Positions 36,480-49,977 of a stretch of DNA of 64,000 bases are shown in pieces. Within the stretch, counting starts at the first letter, position 1; each line of letters starts with the position of its first letter. Under the pieces are notes generated by a model. That model saw only the letters and a list, made by a program, of their open reading frames with translations. It had not been told where the DNA came from and did no database searches. Source of the DNA: Lateolabrax maculatus (lineage: Eukaryota > Chordata > Actinopteri > Acropomatiformes > Lateolabracidae); the NCBI GenBank assembly GCA_031216445.1, contig CM062199.1, positions 10,873,001 to 10,937,000 on the forward strand, in the 5' to 3' direction. The position numbers and the translations under genes are program-made.

Positions 36480-37060
36480 TTTGCCACATCGATCACTCAA
36501 ATTATAATTTCCTCAGCCCTTGGTTCTTCATAATGTAGCCATTTATGTGAGGGGGTTTATTACTACCCTTCATGGATCATTGCTGCTGATCATTATGTAC
36601 ATTATGAAATACATTTATTGATGCCACTTGATATTAGGATCCATACATCCTTCAGTGGTGCCATCATTTAGGAGAGCAAAGAGGAATTACGGGGCTTTAT
36701 CATTTCCTCCACTTTCCTGTCTCTCTTTTGTCCTCTCATCAGTTTCATTTGGAAATTACAGACACAATAATGAACAGAATGTTTAATTCAAAGAATCTGA
36801 TATTTTGTGGATGAAAGCATTCATAAAACCAGCCATTTGCTTATGCAAATGAGTGCATTTCAATTATGATGCCATTATCTCGGTGCAAAGCAGTTAATGC
36901 AGTTTTGTAGTGATCCAATTATTACAGAGTGCTGTCTATTGAATCAAGCTGATGTTGAGGAAGGTGCACTGCGATGCAGTCGAGTAGGGAGGCTTGGAGC
37001 GATAAGAATGAGCTTACAGCCAAAGAGAGACTGATAGGGATTGTGTTTGAGCTCATCTCT
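36480..37060. promoter_or_regulatory. strong candidate conserved non-coding element in the last cdkal1 intron
   Basis: About 580 bases free of simple repeats and rich in transcription-factor-like words. These include a POU octamer ATGCAAAT (36843-36850) followed by CAATTAT (36861-36867), a SOX-like ACAATAA (36764-36770), CTTTTGT (36725-36731), GGAAATTACAG, and several TGATCATT/GATCATTATG words (36570-36600). The texture is that of developmental enhancers and differs from the poly-purine and CA-rich DNA around it. In vertebrates, cdkal1 introns carry enhancers acting on sox4, so a similar role is plausible. Octamers occur by chance a few times in 64 kb (I see six), so the single motif proves nothing. 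Confidence 0.4.
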
Positions 37061-37639
37061 CAGTAGCACATCATTTTTACATTGCTTTGCTACAATGTTT
37101 CTATATCAAGTATGACTTCAGATCCACCTGCTTCCAACAGAAACGTAGAAAGGTCTGTCAGATTTGTGTTTGGCATTTCACCAATAATCAAACATGCTAA
37201 TTTAAACAATGCAGATGAGCACATGATGCCGCTTACTGAAACAACATTTAAAGCAGCTGTGATAAGAGCAAGATATAAAAAAAAAGAAACCGGCATTTTT
37301 TAGTTGTTGATGGTGTTAATATAATTCAGTTGGTAACACTGAATACCTTATTTGTCCTTGGCCATTCTGTTTGATTACACATTTATTTAGTTTTATCTTA
37401 ATATCTGAGAGTGGAGACCTGAGATGCGATTTCAAGCAAAGTCAGTTGATTGCTAAATAAATAATCCTGCACAAGATGTTGGTCTTTTAGTTTGAGCATA
37501 AAACTAATTGGATGAGAAAACCAACACTTGTCAACATTTCTGAGTGGGGTGGAAATCGATCTGGATGACCTTGTGGTGGTTTCTATATGTCTCCTCCTGC
37601 ATGACAGTTAGTGAAATGCCTTATCACCAAGAAGGTAGA

Positions 37640-37745
37640 TTATGCAGGCCGATATTGAGCGATTGATCAGCGGCTTTCTATAATAACCTTTAATCAAGTT
37701 CACTAGGGGTTTGGCTTTGATATTTAGCATTGGTAAATTGACTCC
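37640..37745. promoter_or_regulatory. candidate short conserved non-coding element
   Basis: GAGCGATTGATCAGCGGCTT, ACCTTTAATCAAGTTCAC and TTTGGCTTTGATATTT include two TCF/LEF-like CTTTGAT or ATCAAAG-type words within 50 bases. Non-repetitive; followed directly by a CT-rich stretch. Confidence 0.25.
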
Positions 37746-39722
37746 TGTCTCTCACTCTCTCTCCCCTCCTTCATTCTCACACTCACCCCTCAAGTATCTC
37801 CATCAAGTCTTTTTCTAGAATCCTGTCTCACCTGCTATGATTCTTTCTCTCTATGGATTCCTGGTGAGACGTCTTTCCACTTGTCTTTCATCCTCCATCT
37901 TTTCCAGGAATTATCTTTACCATTACTAATATCTGTCTGTGCATCTTAGCTATTAGTTTGCTATCTTATACTGTATAGTTAAAAAAGTTCCTATAATTTG
38001 CGTGGAAAAACTCAGATCGAACAGAAAGAAACAACACTTCTGACCTATGAACGAAGAGTACGATTTTGTGGAGCCCGAACGCCTGCCCGTATGTTCTGCA
38101 TGTATTCATATGTAACTTAGTGTCAGTGCACGCCTACACGTGTTGCATGCACATGGCTGTGTGCGTGAGCAGCTGCATAGCGTCGGTCCTCAGTCTCTGT
38201 ATGCTCCACATTACTCCTGCTCCCTTCCTCTCTGGTGATTCTGAATGCTACGTAGCCACCCACTCTTTTCCTCACCGTTGTAGCTGAATGGCTTCCTCTG
38301 TTACCGCACACAATGGAGGATGGATACTATGACCGACAACGCCTACGTGACACATCCATAAGTCACTAACAGTAACTACAGACAATAGGTGGAGGAAGAA
38401 TCAGTAACAGAGGTCTGGCTGACGTATCCACATTTGCTTAATGTTAGGATCACCGTTGGACTCCCTAATGGCAAAACTGATACACTGTTTTGTTGCTGTT
38501 GATGGTTGAAAAAACAATAGCCAGGTCAAGTCCCTGTCATAGTCCATGTGCTACTTGTCACTGAACCTTTGAACTGTAGAAAAATGATGAAAACAGCTAC
38601 TTCTGTCAGGGTTTCAAATCAGTAATCCAATCTCATCAGCAATTATATACTGTATATGAAAAGTACTCTTTAGTGAGGTTACACTGTACACCTTTTAGCT
38701 AGTTTTAAACATTGGCTCATTCATTAAAGGATGAATGAACAGAAAGTGAGAAAAAAGAGACAAATGCTGGTTTTACATCATTCAAAAGTTTTTATAAACA
38801 TGAACGACTTAATGAGAAAGGCTGCATGAAAGCAGAAAGACTTCAATAAAATGCACTTAATATGGCAAATTTTATTTCCTGCTTACTTGAGGAAGAACGG
38901 GGCCAAGATGAATATTTAATGGGAACGGAGACTAAGGAGAAGCGCAAAGGATTAAATAGAAAAAAGTTGAGCACCAAAACCATTATCTTTCACTACATTG
39001 ATCGGCCAAGTATACTGCCTTCTTCTCTATCCATCTATTTATCTTTTTCTCTGCAGGTGTCTTTTAACAACAGGGTGCCAGGAGAGAGACTGAATAGTAC
39101 AGTCTAAAATCTATTACTAGTAGGGAGGATAAGTGAAAATCCAAGTGCCAGTGGGTGCATGTCAGCACAGTGGGAGAGGAGAGGAGCGGAAAGAAGTGAA
39201 AAACTAAGCAGAAATGAGGAAAGGAAGGAGAAGAAGAAAAGGGGCAAGAAAAGATGAAATGTGGCTTTCAATGATAGTTCACCACCTGCTAGCTGACATG
39301 CTGAGTTTGTCCATATGTCTGTGAGAAAGAAAGTAAGAGCGTTGGTATGTGTGATTAAGTGTGTTTGTATGTGTAGGCCTGTGGTGTCAGTCTCTCGGCT
39401 CACAGCAGTAGAACAGAGCAAAATAATCTACTTTAAAATCATCTAACACTACACCCGGGGTTCAGACTGGCTTGCACAGCTAGATGCTTTTCCCTCAAGT
39501 TCAAATGTCTCTCTTTGTCTTAAAAACTCTTCCTCCAATTCCGCAGATGCACCTTTAAAAATAAAATCTGCCAAACACAACGGCGTATTTGCACGCAGAT
39601 ACACGCAGTGACACACACACTCCGCATCACGAGAGCCAGAAAGTACAATACACAGTGGTCACATTTCTCACATGATCTTCACCAGCTGTCAGTGTCACTA
39701 CAGACACACAGAGACATTAAGT

Positions 39723-39726
<4 letters not shown>

Positions 39727-39771
<45 letters not shown>
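39727..39771 (+). repeat. (TG)n microsatellite
   Basis: About 22 perfect TG units. Confidence 0.95.
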
Positions 39772-39772
<1 letters not shown>

Positions 39773-40292
39773 GGGTGTTTGTACGAGTGGGTGCATAAAC
39801 AGATACTGTAACATGCTCCTTAGTCACGGGTGATTTGACAAAGCCATATTGACTATCACAATGAGCTGCAGCTGTATTTACAACTGGACAGAGTAATATT
39901 TCTGATACAAATAAATATCTCTGTTGGAACTCTATCACTGAGAGATTCACATTGTAAATTATGCCAATTGTCTGGTTGAGTAGTAGAAAGACAAATAGAG
40001 GTTACCGCCGTAAAACAAAACAAAAACGGAACAGAGGCTCACTTGGGAACTTGAGTCATGTTCTTTTTCTGTCTTCCTGTTTCTCATCTGTCACGTAATT
40101 TCCTCCATTACCACAACTGTAAAACCCTCTGACAACAATGTATGGGTGCACAGGTATACCGGTTGTCTCTTTACTCACACTCAAAGCACACAGGCACACA
40201 ACATCCTAATCCAAACATAGTCCAGTTCCACAACTTGTTTCTTCATGCCATATGTGTATCTATACACATTGACTGCATATATGTGCAAGATG

Positions 40293-40319
40293 ACACACAC
40301 AGTCACAGACACACACACA

Positions 40320-40362
<43 letters not shown>

Positions 40363-40366
40363 CACA
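40293..40366 (+). repeat. (CA)n microsatellite
   Basis: Interrupted CA from 40293 with a perfect core at 40321-40361. Confidence 0.95.
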
Positions 40367-40760
40367 CCTTTAGATACAGTATATCGCAGCTAATAATATT
40401 TTTGTTTGTTTTTTTCAAAAGGATGACTTGAATATTTAATAAACTCAGAATGTATCAGTAGATTATGTACAGTTTGTGCATTTTCTCCCACCACGCAAAA
40501 CAAAATACAAAATTACAGCCAAGTCAGCAGAAGCAATAAACACAACAGTGCATCCGCCAGTGTCTGCGGCCATGGAAATCAATATCGTCAGTTCAATCTA
40601 CCATAAAAGAATCAGAAAGTGAGAAATATATTCTGTGTGAAGACAACTGTTTGCACCACTAGAGTTGGTGTCCAAGCCAAGAAGTTATGTGACACAATTT
40701 AGAGCATAATCAGTTATCACAATAATAAAAAGTTAAGAAGAAACTAAAGCCCACACTGAA

Positions 40761-40866
40761 AATATATGTTATATCTATATAAATATCTATATATATCTAT
40801 ATCTATATATATATCTATATATATATATATATATATAAAAAAATATATATATTATATATATATATG
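40761..40866 (+). repeat. AT-rich simple repeat
   Basis: Mixture of ATAT and ATCTAT units over about 105 bases; self-complementary throughout. Confidence 0.9.
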
Positions 40867-41329
40867 CCAGATATGTTTGTCAGGCTGTGCTGAGGTTTTT
40901 ATGGCAATAGCCAAGTGTTTAAAGCAAGAACATTGACTGTGTCCCACATACATCAATTAACAGTAGATACAGAACATACAGTACCTTAAACTGACATTCA
41001 ACACCGTTATCACTTGCATGTAACATCCAAAATCATTGGGACTGACCCACCTCTATTTAACAAATCCTACTGAATGTTATCTGCTGCACAAGAAAAACCT
41101 AAAACATCATTAAAAAACACCAGTCACACTGCTCATTCAGTTTTTCCTTTGCTGCCATCTGGGAAACACACCAGATCCTCACCAAAGCGGCAGCACCACC
41201 CATTTAATAAACAATTGCTTTCTATAGACATCAGACTGATTAACAGAACTCTTTTTTTTTTTTTTTTTGCTACGACGCAAATGGGTTTACAGACATAAAT
41301 ACAGTTCAGGAGTTCTTCATATTACATTT

Positions 41330-41500
41330 TTTGTAACTCTGTAACAGATGTGACTTGAAACGTATTGAAGTATAGTACTTTTGATGAAAAGTACTTAAAA
41401 GTAAATGACAGATTTTTTGAAAATACTCCTTGTAACTTTGTTACAGTAGCTACAGTAAACTTAATTAGTTACTCCTACCCCGACCCTACAGTCTAGTATA
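41330..41500 (+). repeat. diverged TACTT/AAGTA-type repeat fragment
   Basis: GTAACTCTGTAACAGATGTG, AGTACTTTTGATGAAAAGTA and CTTGTAACTTTGTTACAG resemble parts of the family seen at 18406-18950 or a relative of it. Boundaries are vague. Confidence 0.4.
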
Positions 41501-44500
41501 CTTCTACACACAAGTGAGACTACAAGTAAATGTGGCACTGCAGTATACCAATAACTCTTACTCTACACACAATAAATAAAAGCTGTCAAAGCTGTTAAAG
41601 TAAAAGCCTACACTGTTGACTTTGACTGGATGTCGAGGTTATGGGAGAGGATAACTTCCGCTGAACTTCCTTGAGGAGTTGAGCCACACATTAGTGTAAC
41701 AAGATGCCTTATAAGTAACCCAAATAACATGTCTTCCTTCATCAATCTTTGCACAACCAGTTTCAAGAGAGTTGCTCACCCAAATACCAGAAGGGATATG
41801 ATGCTAAACCCATAGATATAAAACAATAGATGCAACCTTACATCTTAACTCATAGGATAACCGTCCGCCATCTTACCTGGGTATTGTTTACAATCGCCAC
41901 CTATGGGCAGCAACTGGCTGTTGGCTGTGCAGCACCTAACTGCTTTACTAAAAGGACCAAAGAGACCACGGAGGCTGGCTCACCTCCCACACATCCGTAT
42001 AGAATAAATAAGGAATGCATTTTTTACAAATGGGTAAACTATAACTACAAAAAGTTAGTGAACTAGGTAACTTTACCGTTATTCCTGGTTTCCATGGATA
42101 TATTAGCTAAACTGATTAGTTATAACCAGCAAACATTGTTTTAATGTAAGCTAAGCCAACTAAGAACTCAAAGGTAACGTTTAGTAATGTTAACATTATA
42201 ACAAAGTTATTCATATTACCCTAACAACTGGCCGCTAAGTAGCTGATTCCATGCCAATTAAGTGTAAATTAAACACTAGTTAATGACAGGCAGAAGTTCT
42301 CGTCTTCACTTGTGTTTCTGATTGTAATTGCCTACACAGGCCATAGTAATGAATCTATTTAGGATTTCTACATATAAGATATTGCTTAATGTAGTATATT
42401 AGCCATTCAGAACACCAAAGTTCAGGCAAAACTGAAAAAATGAAAATGATCGTCTGCAATATAAATACACAATTATAAGATTATATTCATGATTGAAAGC
42501 ATGATTTGTTCTCTTGGAGCCATAATTATTAAAACTAATTGTGAGGATTCAGCAGGACTGCTCTTGTCATATGGTTCTGTTAAAGGTCCTATCAAAGACT
42601 TTTTAAAGGACAATACCCCAGAGGTACTCAAATGCTTACAGAAATAGTCAATTACTTGTAAAAGACCGCCTCAAGCTAAGTGGTAGATTTTTATTTTTTG
42701 GCATTAACTCAGAGAGAAGAACAATCTTTGAAGCATGGGACATAAATGAACGTCATCTTGTCTCTCAATCAAATACTATTCCAATAACAGGAATTAACTG
42801 CTGAGACATACTTCAACAAAACTGCAGCTGTAATTCTGTTTGAGACAGCATGTTGAGCCTGAGAAGATTGTAAAATGCAGAATAAAATACAAAGCGATGG
42901 GTGAATCATCTGTTGAAGAAATTTGTTTACAAGGCTCATACTGGGGAAAGTCTATTTTTAAGAAAGCATGGAAGAAAAAGACAGAAAAATGTTGTTGGCT
43001 AAGTGCCTTTTTATTTAAATCTTCCATCTGTGGTTCAAAAGCAAACTCAGAACAAGGGTCATTTAAAACCATGACATTTTAAATAAACAAAACAAAATGA
43101 GACTGCTTAATGCCATTTGACATATTAGGTATGAATATTAAAAATAGTTGTGACTGATATTTTGATGGCCTAACCTTTATTCCTTTGTTACTGTGACGTT
43201 GGTTCTTCAAGTATACACAAGCACAGGTCATGTAAAACAATTTGACATGCTAAATGAAATGCTTAAAATAGCTACGCCTGTTCTGAAGGGAAAACAAATT
43301 ATTTACTACTAGAGTAAACAAAGTCATGCAAAGGCCAAGCAAAACCTTTTGACATTTTAAATAAAAATGTAAAAATAGATTTGAGAGGATTAACTGTATC
43401 CTGAACAGAAAAGACGGCCTAATCTTCATCATTTTTGTTATTTTCCGGACAATACAGATGACAACATGCGTGCATAACGCAACATCAAAGCAACAATCCA
43501 TAACAATTGCATGTCAGCATCAGAATATTTCAATTGTTTGGGGTAAAATCCAGATTTGTTTTACCCATGAACCTATAGTGTATCTTAGCGTGTGTCTGTG
43601 TTTATGTACTGTAAGCATTATGATGCAAAGTACCAGCAATCCCACCCACTCAGTCTGTACTAGAATATATAAAGATGCAATTATAAATTGACCACATCCA
43701 CACAAAACAAGTAAAACACACACACGGGATAAACTGATTAAAACAGAATTGGGGAGACAGATGAGCGAGTGGTAAAAGGAAGAAATGTAGTGAGAGAAAT
43801 GATGAAACAGGATAGAAATTGAAAGAAAAACCATGAAAGAAAGAAAGAAACATATATATATATAAGAAAGACACAAGGAAGGCTAAGAAAAACAAGTATA
43901 CCAGCCCCAGAGAAAATGAAAGACAAAGCATATATTTCATACTCCAGCAAAGATTCCTCCATTCAGCTCCTTTTTTGTTATTCTCTCAATTTGTGGTCAT
44001 GGAGGGACATTGTTCACTACTCATATTCCTCCATTTCTATCTCACTCCCAGGTCACTCCTTTTTCTATTCTGTCTTTCATGCTAACTGTCAATTTGCTGT
44101 GGTGTGGAAGGAGCAGAGCCATTTTCTTCTCTCTCTCCTATTCTCTTGGTCTTCTTGAGAATGTATGTGAATAGAGGACCTGATTATTGGATGGCACTCA
44201 AGCTGCTTTTCTGTCTCCTGATCTCTCCGTCTACCTCGCTCTCTTGCTTTCATTCTTGCTTCATTTTTTGCCCCCCCCATCATTTAATTTCATCCGAGGA
44301 TGAGGACTGGTGAAGATACTTTCTCTTTTTCTTTCCTTCACCATGCTGTTGAGTGCTTTCCCTGCCATTATGTCCCACTAAAAGACTCATTACTGTCCTT
44401 CCCTTTCTGTGCTGCTGTTTCTGTGAATGAAGGGCTGAGAGAGAGAGAGAGAGAGAGAACAGAGGAAGATATTTCATCCGTTCATCCATGTCTATAAAAG

Positions 44501-45843
44501 AAAATTTCTCTCTCTAAAACTTTGGTTTTGTTTCATGAAATGAAATAGCAGGCCTTTTAATAAACGATGAGAAAAAAAATGAGGGAGAAGGAAGGAAAGA
44601 AATAAAGGAGGCAGGGAAAAGTGAGGCTGAAAAACAGAAAGCAAAACAAAAAGGAGGGTCAAGACAGGAAATAAAAGATGACAGAAACTGAGAAAGGACG
44701 AACATTTGGGAAGACCAGAGGCACCTAATACTTAAACTAATTGAACAGAGGAAAAACATTCACACAGAAAACAAGGAATGCAATCAAGTCATGTGTGTAA
44801 AATCGGCCTATCAGAAGTAATGTTACCCTACCTGGTAGTTACTTTCACCAATACCAACAAAATACTTGACTTCAAAAGTTTCGTTTAGACAACAAAACCA
44901 AAACTTTCAACCAATATCTGATTAACTAAATCAAGAATTGCATGTTGGGTTTGGCTCCTCTGCGTCGTAAATTTGGCTTTAAGGACACACATCCTCTGCA
45001 ATCTGCAGAACTCAGCGCGGCATTCTTAGGCTGCACATAGACAAAGAGCATTGTGCCTTCACATCCATGCATCTACTCATCTGCTCATCTATCAATCAGT
45101 TGTGTGCATCTAAGCCATCATGGCCCACATCCATGCATCCATATCTCTCTGTCCACTTTCAGGTCCATCCATCCACAGTCCAAACAAGCTTTCACATGCC
45201 ACTCCTCTATAAATCCATCCATCCGGTAATATTGCTTGCTTCATTCCCATACACATCAGTATGGATGCTGGCTGGTGTGCAATCATCTCTCCCTCTCCAT
45301 CTCTGAAATGACAGTTCTCTCACTTTGTTCCACAAACGGACATTACAGACCATACTGGGTTCCTCTGCCTAGCCAATCACCCACTTATCTACCACTCTCT
45401 CTTTTCTCACTTTCTCTTATAACGCTCCTCTGCATCTTAGATGAAACGACTAAACTCAGACTCCGCTCAAGCTCAGTCCATTTATCAGCTACCCAGCTAT
45501 CATGGACCTCATCACAAAATCTCTCTCCTCCTGGCCCTTTATTCTTTTTTTTCTCGTTCTCTGAAAAAAGCCTATAATTATAGACTCTGCAGCAAGACAT
45601 GGGGGTGAGCATCTATCTGCCTTTCCACTCATTCATCTCACACACACACACATTCAGCTCAGTGTGTGGTGGACTCACGCAGAGACTCATAGAAAATAGA
45701 TGGTCTTCAAATATGTATAGGCCATACACTATGTGCACAAGTGCATATCCTTAGATATGTGTGTATACATGGGTATGCTAGTGTCAGATTGTATTGAATG
45801 CATGTGTGTGCATGCTTATGTTCAATCAGACCTGTTCACTTAT

Positions 45844-45844
45844 G

Positions 45845-45879
<35 letters not shown>

Positions 45880-45880
45880 T
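45844..45880 (+). repeat. (AAT)n microsatellite
   Basis: About 12 AAT units with one ATAC interruption. Confidence 0.9.
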
Positions 45881-47331
45881 GTGAACCCAGATACTGAACA
45901 CATGGCTGTAAAGGGCATCACATATACCGGAGGGCTGTACTGTAAGTGTGTCTGTATGTGTAGCTTGCAGATACTGCTGTTTTTCCAAGCCATTAGGTCA
46001 CTTATCTATTAGCACTGTGCTCCAGTGCCACTTCGCTGTCACTAAGAGCCGACAATTCAGGTCGAAAGGACTATGGATTACAGATCATCAGCAGCTTCAC
46101 TTAATATAACAATATGTTAATTGCCAGTATGCAGTGGACAGCAGAGACAGGCTTTAACCAATTTCTGCAAATCCAGACACACCACTCTTTAAAAACAAAC
46201 ACTGATCTGCCACTCAACCTATATGTCGGTTCCACTATCTGTATCTTGGCTTACATTTTTTTTTCTCACTACGTCTGTCTCCATTTGTTCGTCACTTCCT
46301 CTAATGCTCCCACATTTTGAACCTTAGCTCAGAAAGTGCACATTTAGTTTCATTATCCTTTGCTGCTGTTGCTATGACCTCCTTTTGCTGTGGTTGCCAA
46401 TCTTGTGGAAGTCTAAACTCAGCACACCACTGACTTTACCCATACACACAAATAGCCATAGTAAATTTTATACACCACCCAAAACCACAAAGCACCAGGT
46501 GTGTTCGAACAGGGTGTAAAACAGTCACACAAACAGTCTCCCTCTCTGTCAGAGCAACTTGAGGGTGGAGATTTTCGTCCATTTTCTCCTGGTAATAATT
46601 GGTAAAAGGTGTTTACAGTATTACCAGACAAAGTGTGTGTCAGTGTGTGAGAAACAGAGAGTGCATACTGTGACAGTATAAAGACTGTGATCAATCAGAA
46701 AAATGAAGGCCTGGGTGTGTTGTGAAAGAACGCTGAAAGAGTGTGAGTGTTGGGGAAACAAGCGCAAGTGTGTGTGTTTGTGTGTATTAGATGGGCTTCA
46801 AACTTTATATGGCAACTAGTTTTACAAGGTCTAGCCCCCATTGCTGAACTTTTCATTGCTAAGTGACGTGTTGCTTGGCTTGCTGTGAAACCTCTCTTTT
46901 TTTCTTTTTATCTCATTCTCTGCCATCCATTTCTAACTCTCTCGGCTTGCTTTCCTCTTCATCAGTGTCCCCCTCTCTCTCCCATGTCTCTGTCTGTTCC
47001 CTTCGTGCCCTCCCTCTCTGTCTGGCAGTAAAGGCTGATGGAGTGTGAAATTAGAAAGTGTATCATATTCTGCTCTGTGGCTCCATGTCCTGAGCTATAA
47101 GCTACAGCAAGTCAGAGTGAAAAATAACATGCAGTGAAACAGATACATTAACATGGTGTTTGCGTGTGTCTGTGTGTGTACGTGTGTGTACGTGTGTGTG
47201 TGTATGTGTATGCCGGAAAGGAAGACAGAGGACAGTTTAGCCAGCCACAGCTTATCTTAAATTACATATCTCACGCCTGGTACGCTGGTGCTTCTCACCA
47301 AACTGCAGAAGCGAGCATGGATTATAAATGT

Positions 47332-47333
<2 letters not shown>

Positions 47334-47367
<34 letters not shown>

Positions 47368-47379
47368 GCACACACACAC
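47334..47379 (+). repeat. (CA)n microsatellite
   Basis: CA units with CGCACG interruption. A GT-rich counterpart lies at 47160-47210. Confidence 0.9.
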
Positions 47380-48169
47380 TTATTCATTTGCTGACTGAAC
47401 AAAATTTGGATAGCCTGTTGTAAACACAACTTTTAGAGTTTTGATAAGGAAAGAACACACAGTGAGACCATCACAGATTCAGAGTAGGTCCTCTCATTAA
47501 CTGAAAAAGACAAAAGGATGTGTTCACTTGAAAACATGTACATATGGCAGACAGATGTACACTCGTATACACGCACTACATAGGCAACTGATTCAAAGTT
47601 GCTAAATATAGCCTGCACTGCACTGTACTGACTCTGTATTGGATCATGGATAATGTATATAGATACCTATCTGCTCGTCTGAGAGGGATACATACTCATC
47701 TCTACTTAATAAATGTGTGGTATAGTGTAAAATAAATGCTGTGAAAGGTGTTTTTAACCTGTGTACCAGCATTACTCAGACTCCATTTCCTGTCTGGTTT
47801 CCATTCCATATTCTTATACATGTCATTACTGACATGTACTCTATTATTTATTCCTGACATTAAGTGTAATCCTGTTTCATTTATTTCAGTTCCATATGTT
47901 GTGCAATTCCTTTTGTTTCATGTCATCACCCTAGTAAACTCTATTTTAAGGTGTACAGTTTAGTTAATATTACTTCTGTTGTGTTGTATTCTTTTAACAG
48001 CACAGCCATGAAGTGATGATTCTGTTTAGATACATGCATGTTTTTGACTCACTGTGCATTTGTTTTGTTGTCAGTTTACAGTGCTGTAAAAATGAATTGG
48101 GGGGGAAAAAAATATTCTAAAGCATTTAACTATATCTGTATGCATGTGTACATGTATTTGTGTATTTAC

Positions 48170-48334
48170 CTGCATCAGACCAGACACCGCTCCTTTCTGA
48201 AGAGGTGCAGCAATTGAAGGAGTAAATGGCATACTGTCTTCTACTGGTCTGCCTTTCAGGAAGTGTTTTCCTGCCTCGTAGATGTCCACCTTAATCATCT
48301 TCCCTTTGAACTCAGCCCTCTTAGGTACCAGCAC
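48170..48334 (-). CDS. cdkal1: cdkal1 coding exon (rest of TRAM domain), second from last
   Basis: The exon is 165 bases, 55 codons, phase 0 at both ends. It begins [20 protein letters not shown], then [11 protein letters not shown], and ends in KGAVSGLMQ. The first 30 or so residues complete the beta-barrel TRAM domain; the K-GKM-VDIYE-GKHF-KG-PV pattern is typical of CDKAL1. The remainder is the linker toward the membrane anchor, with the family's TPSI and VSGL elements. The acceptor is ctggttttcag and the donor gtaaat. The minus-strand reading frame stays open past the donor into intron sequence and ends in CA-repeat-like residues, which marks where coding stops. Placed 12.4 kb from the last exon and 3.4 kb from the previous one. 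Confidence 0.96.
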
Positions 48335-49424
48335 CTGAAAACCAGGAGTGACACATCATGACAGATGTTTCAGCAAATTTTTAAAACCCTGAAAAAGAAC
48401 CACAATGGACCATTATTTAACAGCACTGACTGTGGAAACACCCCTACGCTGAAATATACCAAATAAATCACACGATATTGCCAAAACTTCAAAGTAGAGC
48501 ACAATGGATAATATTAACACTACTGAGTGAAAGTTATGAGGTTTATGGGGTACAGGATAAAAAGTAATGTGTCATTTAATGACTGCATTTTGGTGACTAG
48601 CGAGATAAATCCAGCAAATCGCTGTCATTCACCTAGGAAAGCAGACCTATATCACCATCCAGTCCACAAAATAACCAACCCTCTGCAGGTTTCTCCACAT
48701 CCATCAATTACATTCTCAATTAACTGCAGCTCAGAACTGTTTTCCAAAATGCTCCCCCACATTGTTATTTAGCTAGTCCCTGCATGCTTACAAAAAAACA
48801 CATGTCTGAGTGTTTTCAGTTCCATTTATGGAAGCCCTCAAGGTCAAAAACTATGGCAACAGCTGTGAGATAAACCAGTGGGATTTGTTGGTTTGTCTTA
48901 TTATTTCACCATGGCAACTATAAATCTCGGCTGATCACAGCAGGAAGGAAGAGAAAACAAAGAGTTATAATTACGGCTTACTGTCAAATGGAATTTGTTC
49001 TTAACGACTTACCCCTTTAAATAAAAATCATATGCAAATGCCTTTTTCTTTCAAAAATATTTCAAGTTAACCACAAAGTTGATGGATTGACAAAGATGTA
49101 TGCTGTTTGGTTAGAGCACTGATTTACTTTAAATTATAATCAATAACTTAAGTAAGCGTTGTCTTTGTTAACATCCTATGATATGTTCTATTTCCCAAGA
49201 GAAAAAGGAGAAGGCTACCTGTATTTGAATGTCACTTTAGATTTGAAAAGTGATGTTATCATTTCTGAATGAACATGAACGTAACATACCACAGCGGAGC
49301 ATTTATTATTACATTTTTACTCATTACTTATAATAATGTGATGATATATTGACCCCTGTCAGGATGTCTTTTTGCTTGCCTTGTTCTATGGGCAGATACG
49401 AGGCAAGGATCAGCAGCAGAACAG

Positions 49425-49530
49425 CAACCTAGGTCCTGCTGGGGATTCAATGTCTTGCCCAAGTACACTTCAGCAGGGTGGTTGCGTGCTGACTCAGATC
49501 ATCTGGTGGTCTGTCTAACCATTACACAAC
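49425..49530 (+). repeat. decayed teleost repeat fragment
   Basis: GGGGATTCAATGTCTTGCCC followed by AAGTACACTTCAGCAGGGTG matches, from memory, a common fish repeat with a 'TCTTGCCCAAGGACACTT'-like core. Only about 100 bases are recognisable. Confidence 0.4.
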
Positions 49531-49747
49531 TCTGCAGGGCTAAGCTACTGACTGGGCAGTGAATAGCATGTGAACTGGTGGAGGGAGTGTTATGGCTGTG
49601 ATGGCAGGAGTAAGCCTGGCTCAGTGTTAATCTGTCAGTCTTTATCCAGCTGGTGGAATATGATAGGAGACGGAGAACAGACACGCAGCCAGCACCACAC
49701 CTGCCTAATCAACACACCTGCTGCCCGACACTCTGACCACTGTGATG

Positions 49748-49753
<6 letters not shown>

Positions 49754-49791
<38 letters not shown>

Positions 49792-49945
49792 CCAGCAACC
49801 AGGCTGGCAGCAGAGAGGTAAAACAGCAGGGCTGTGGGGGAGGTAGGAGAGTGTGTATGTGTGTGTGTGTGTAGGTGAGGGTCATTCGAGACCCATTATA
49901 GGGTGATTAAATGATGAAAGAGCTTGTCCGATTTCATTGGAACAA

Positions 49946-49976
<31 letters not shown>

Positions 49977-49977
49977 A
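49754..49977 (+). repeat. cluster of simple repeats: (GT)n, (GT)n, poly-C, (CA)n
   Basis: GT at 49754-49789 and 49851-49873, C17 at 49946-49962, CA at 49963-49977. Located inside the penultimate cdkal1 intron. Confidence 0.85.

Larger units (their letters stand above)
35732..48169 (-). other. last intron of cdkal1 (12.4 kb)
   Basis: Bounded by the donor gtaaat next to 48170 and the acceptor ending at 35732. It holds the best non-coding-element candidate of the window near its 3' end (36480-37060), a second candidate at 37640-37745, long CA/TG arrays at 39727-39771 and 40293-40366, an AT array at 40761-40866, a poly-T run at 41252-41268, a spike-like repeat at about 41330-41500, an (AAT)n run at 45844-45880, and a CA array at 47334-47379. 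Between 42000 and 47100 I see only AT-rich or purine/pyrimidine-rich sequence, such as the polypurine stretch at 44570-44700 and the CATC-rich stretch at 45060-45230. No other exon was recognised. Confidence 0.85.

Noticed and set aside
43520..43962. Overlapping hydrophobic minus-strand frames
   Set aside because: Three different phases of the same A/G-rich plus-strand sequence all give F/L/S-rich translations, as expected from composition alone.
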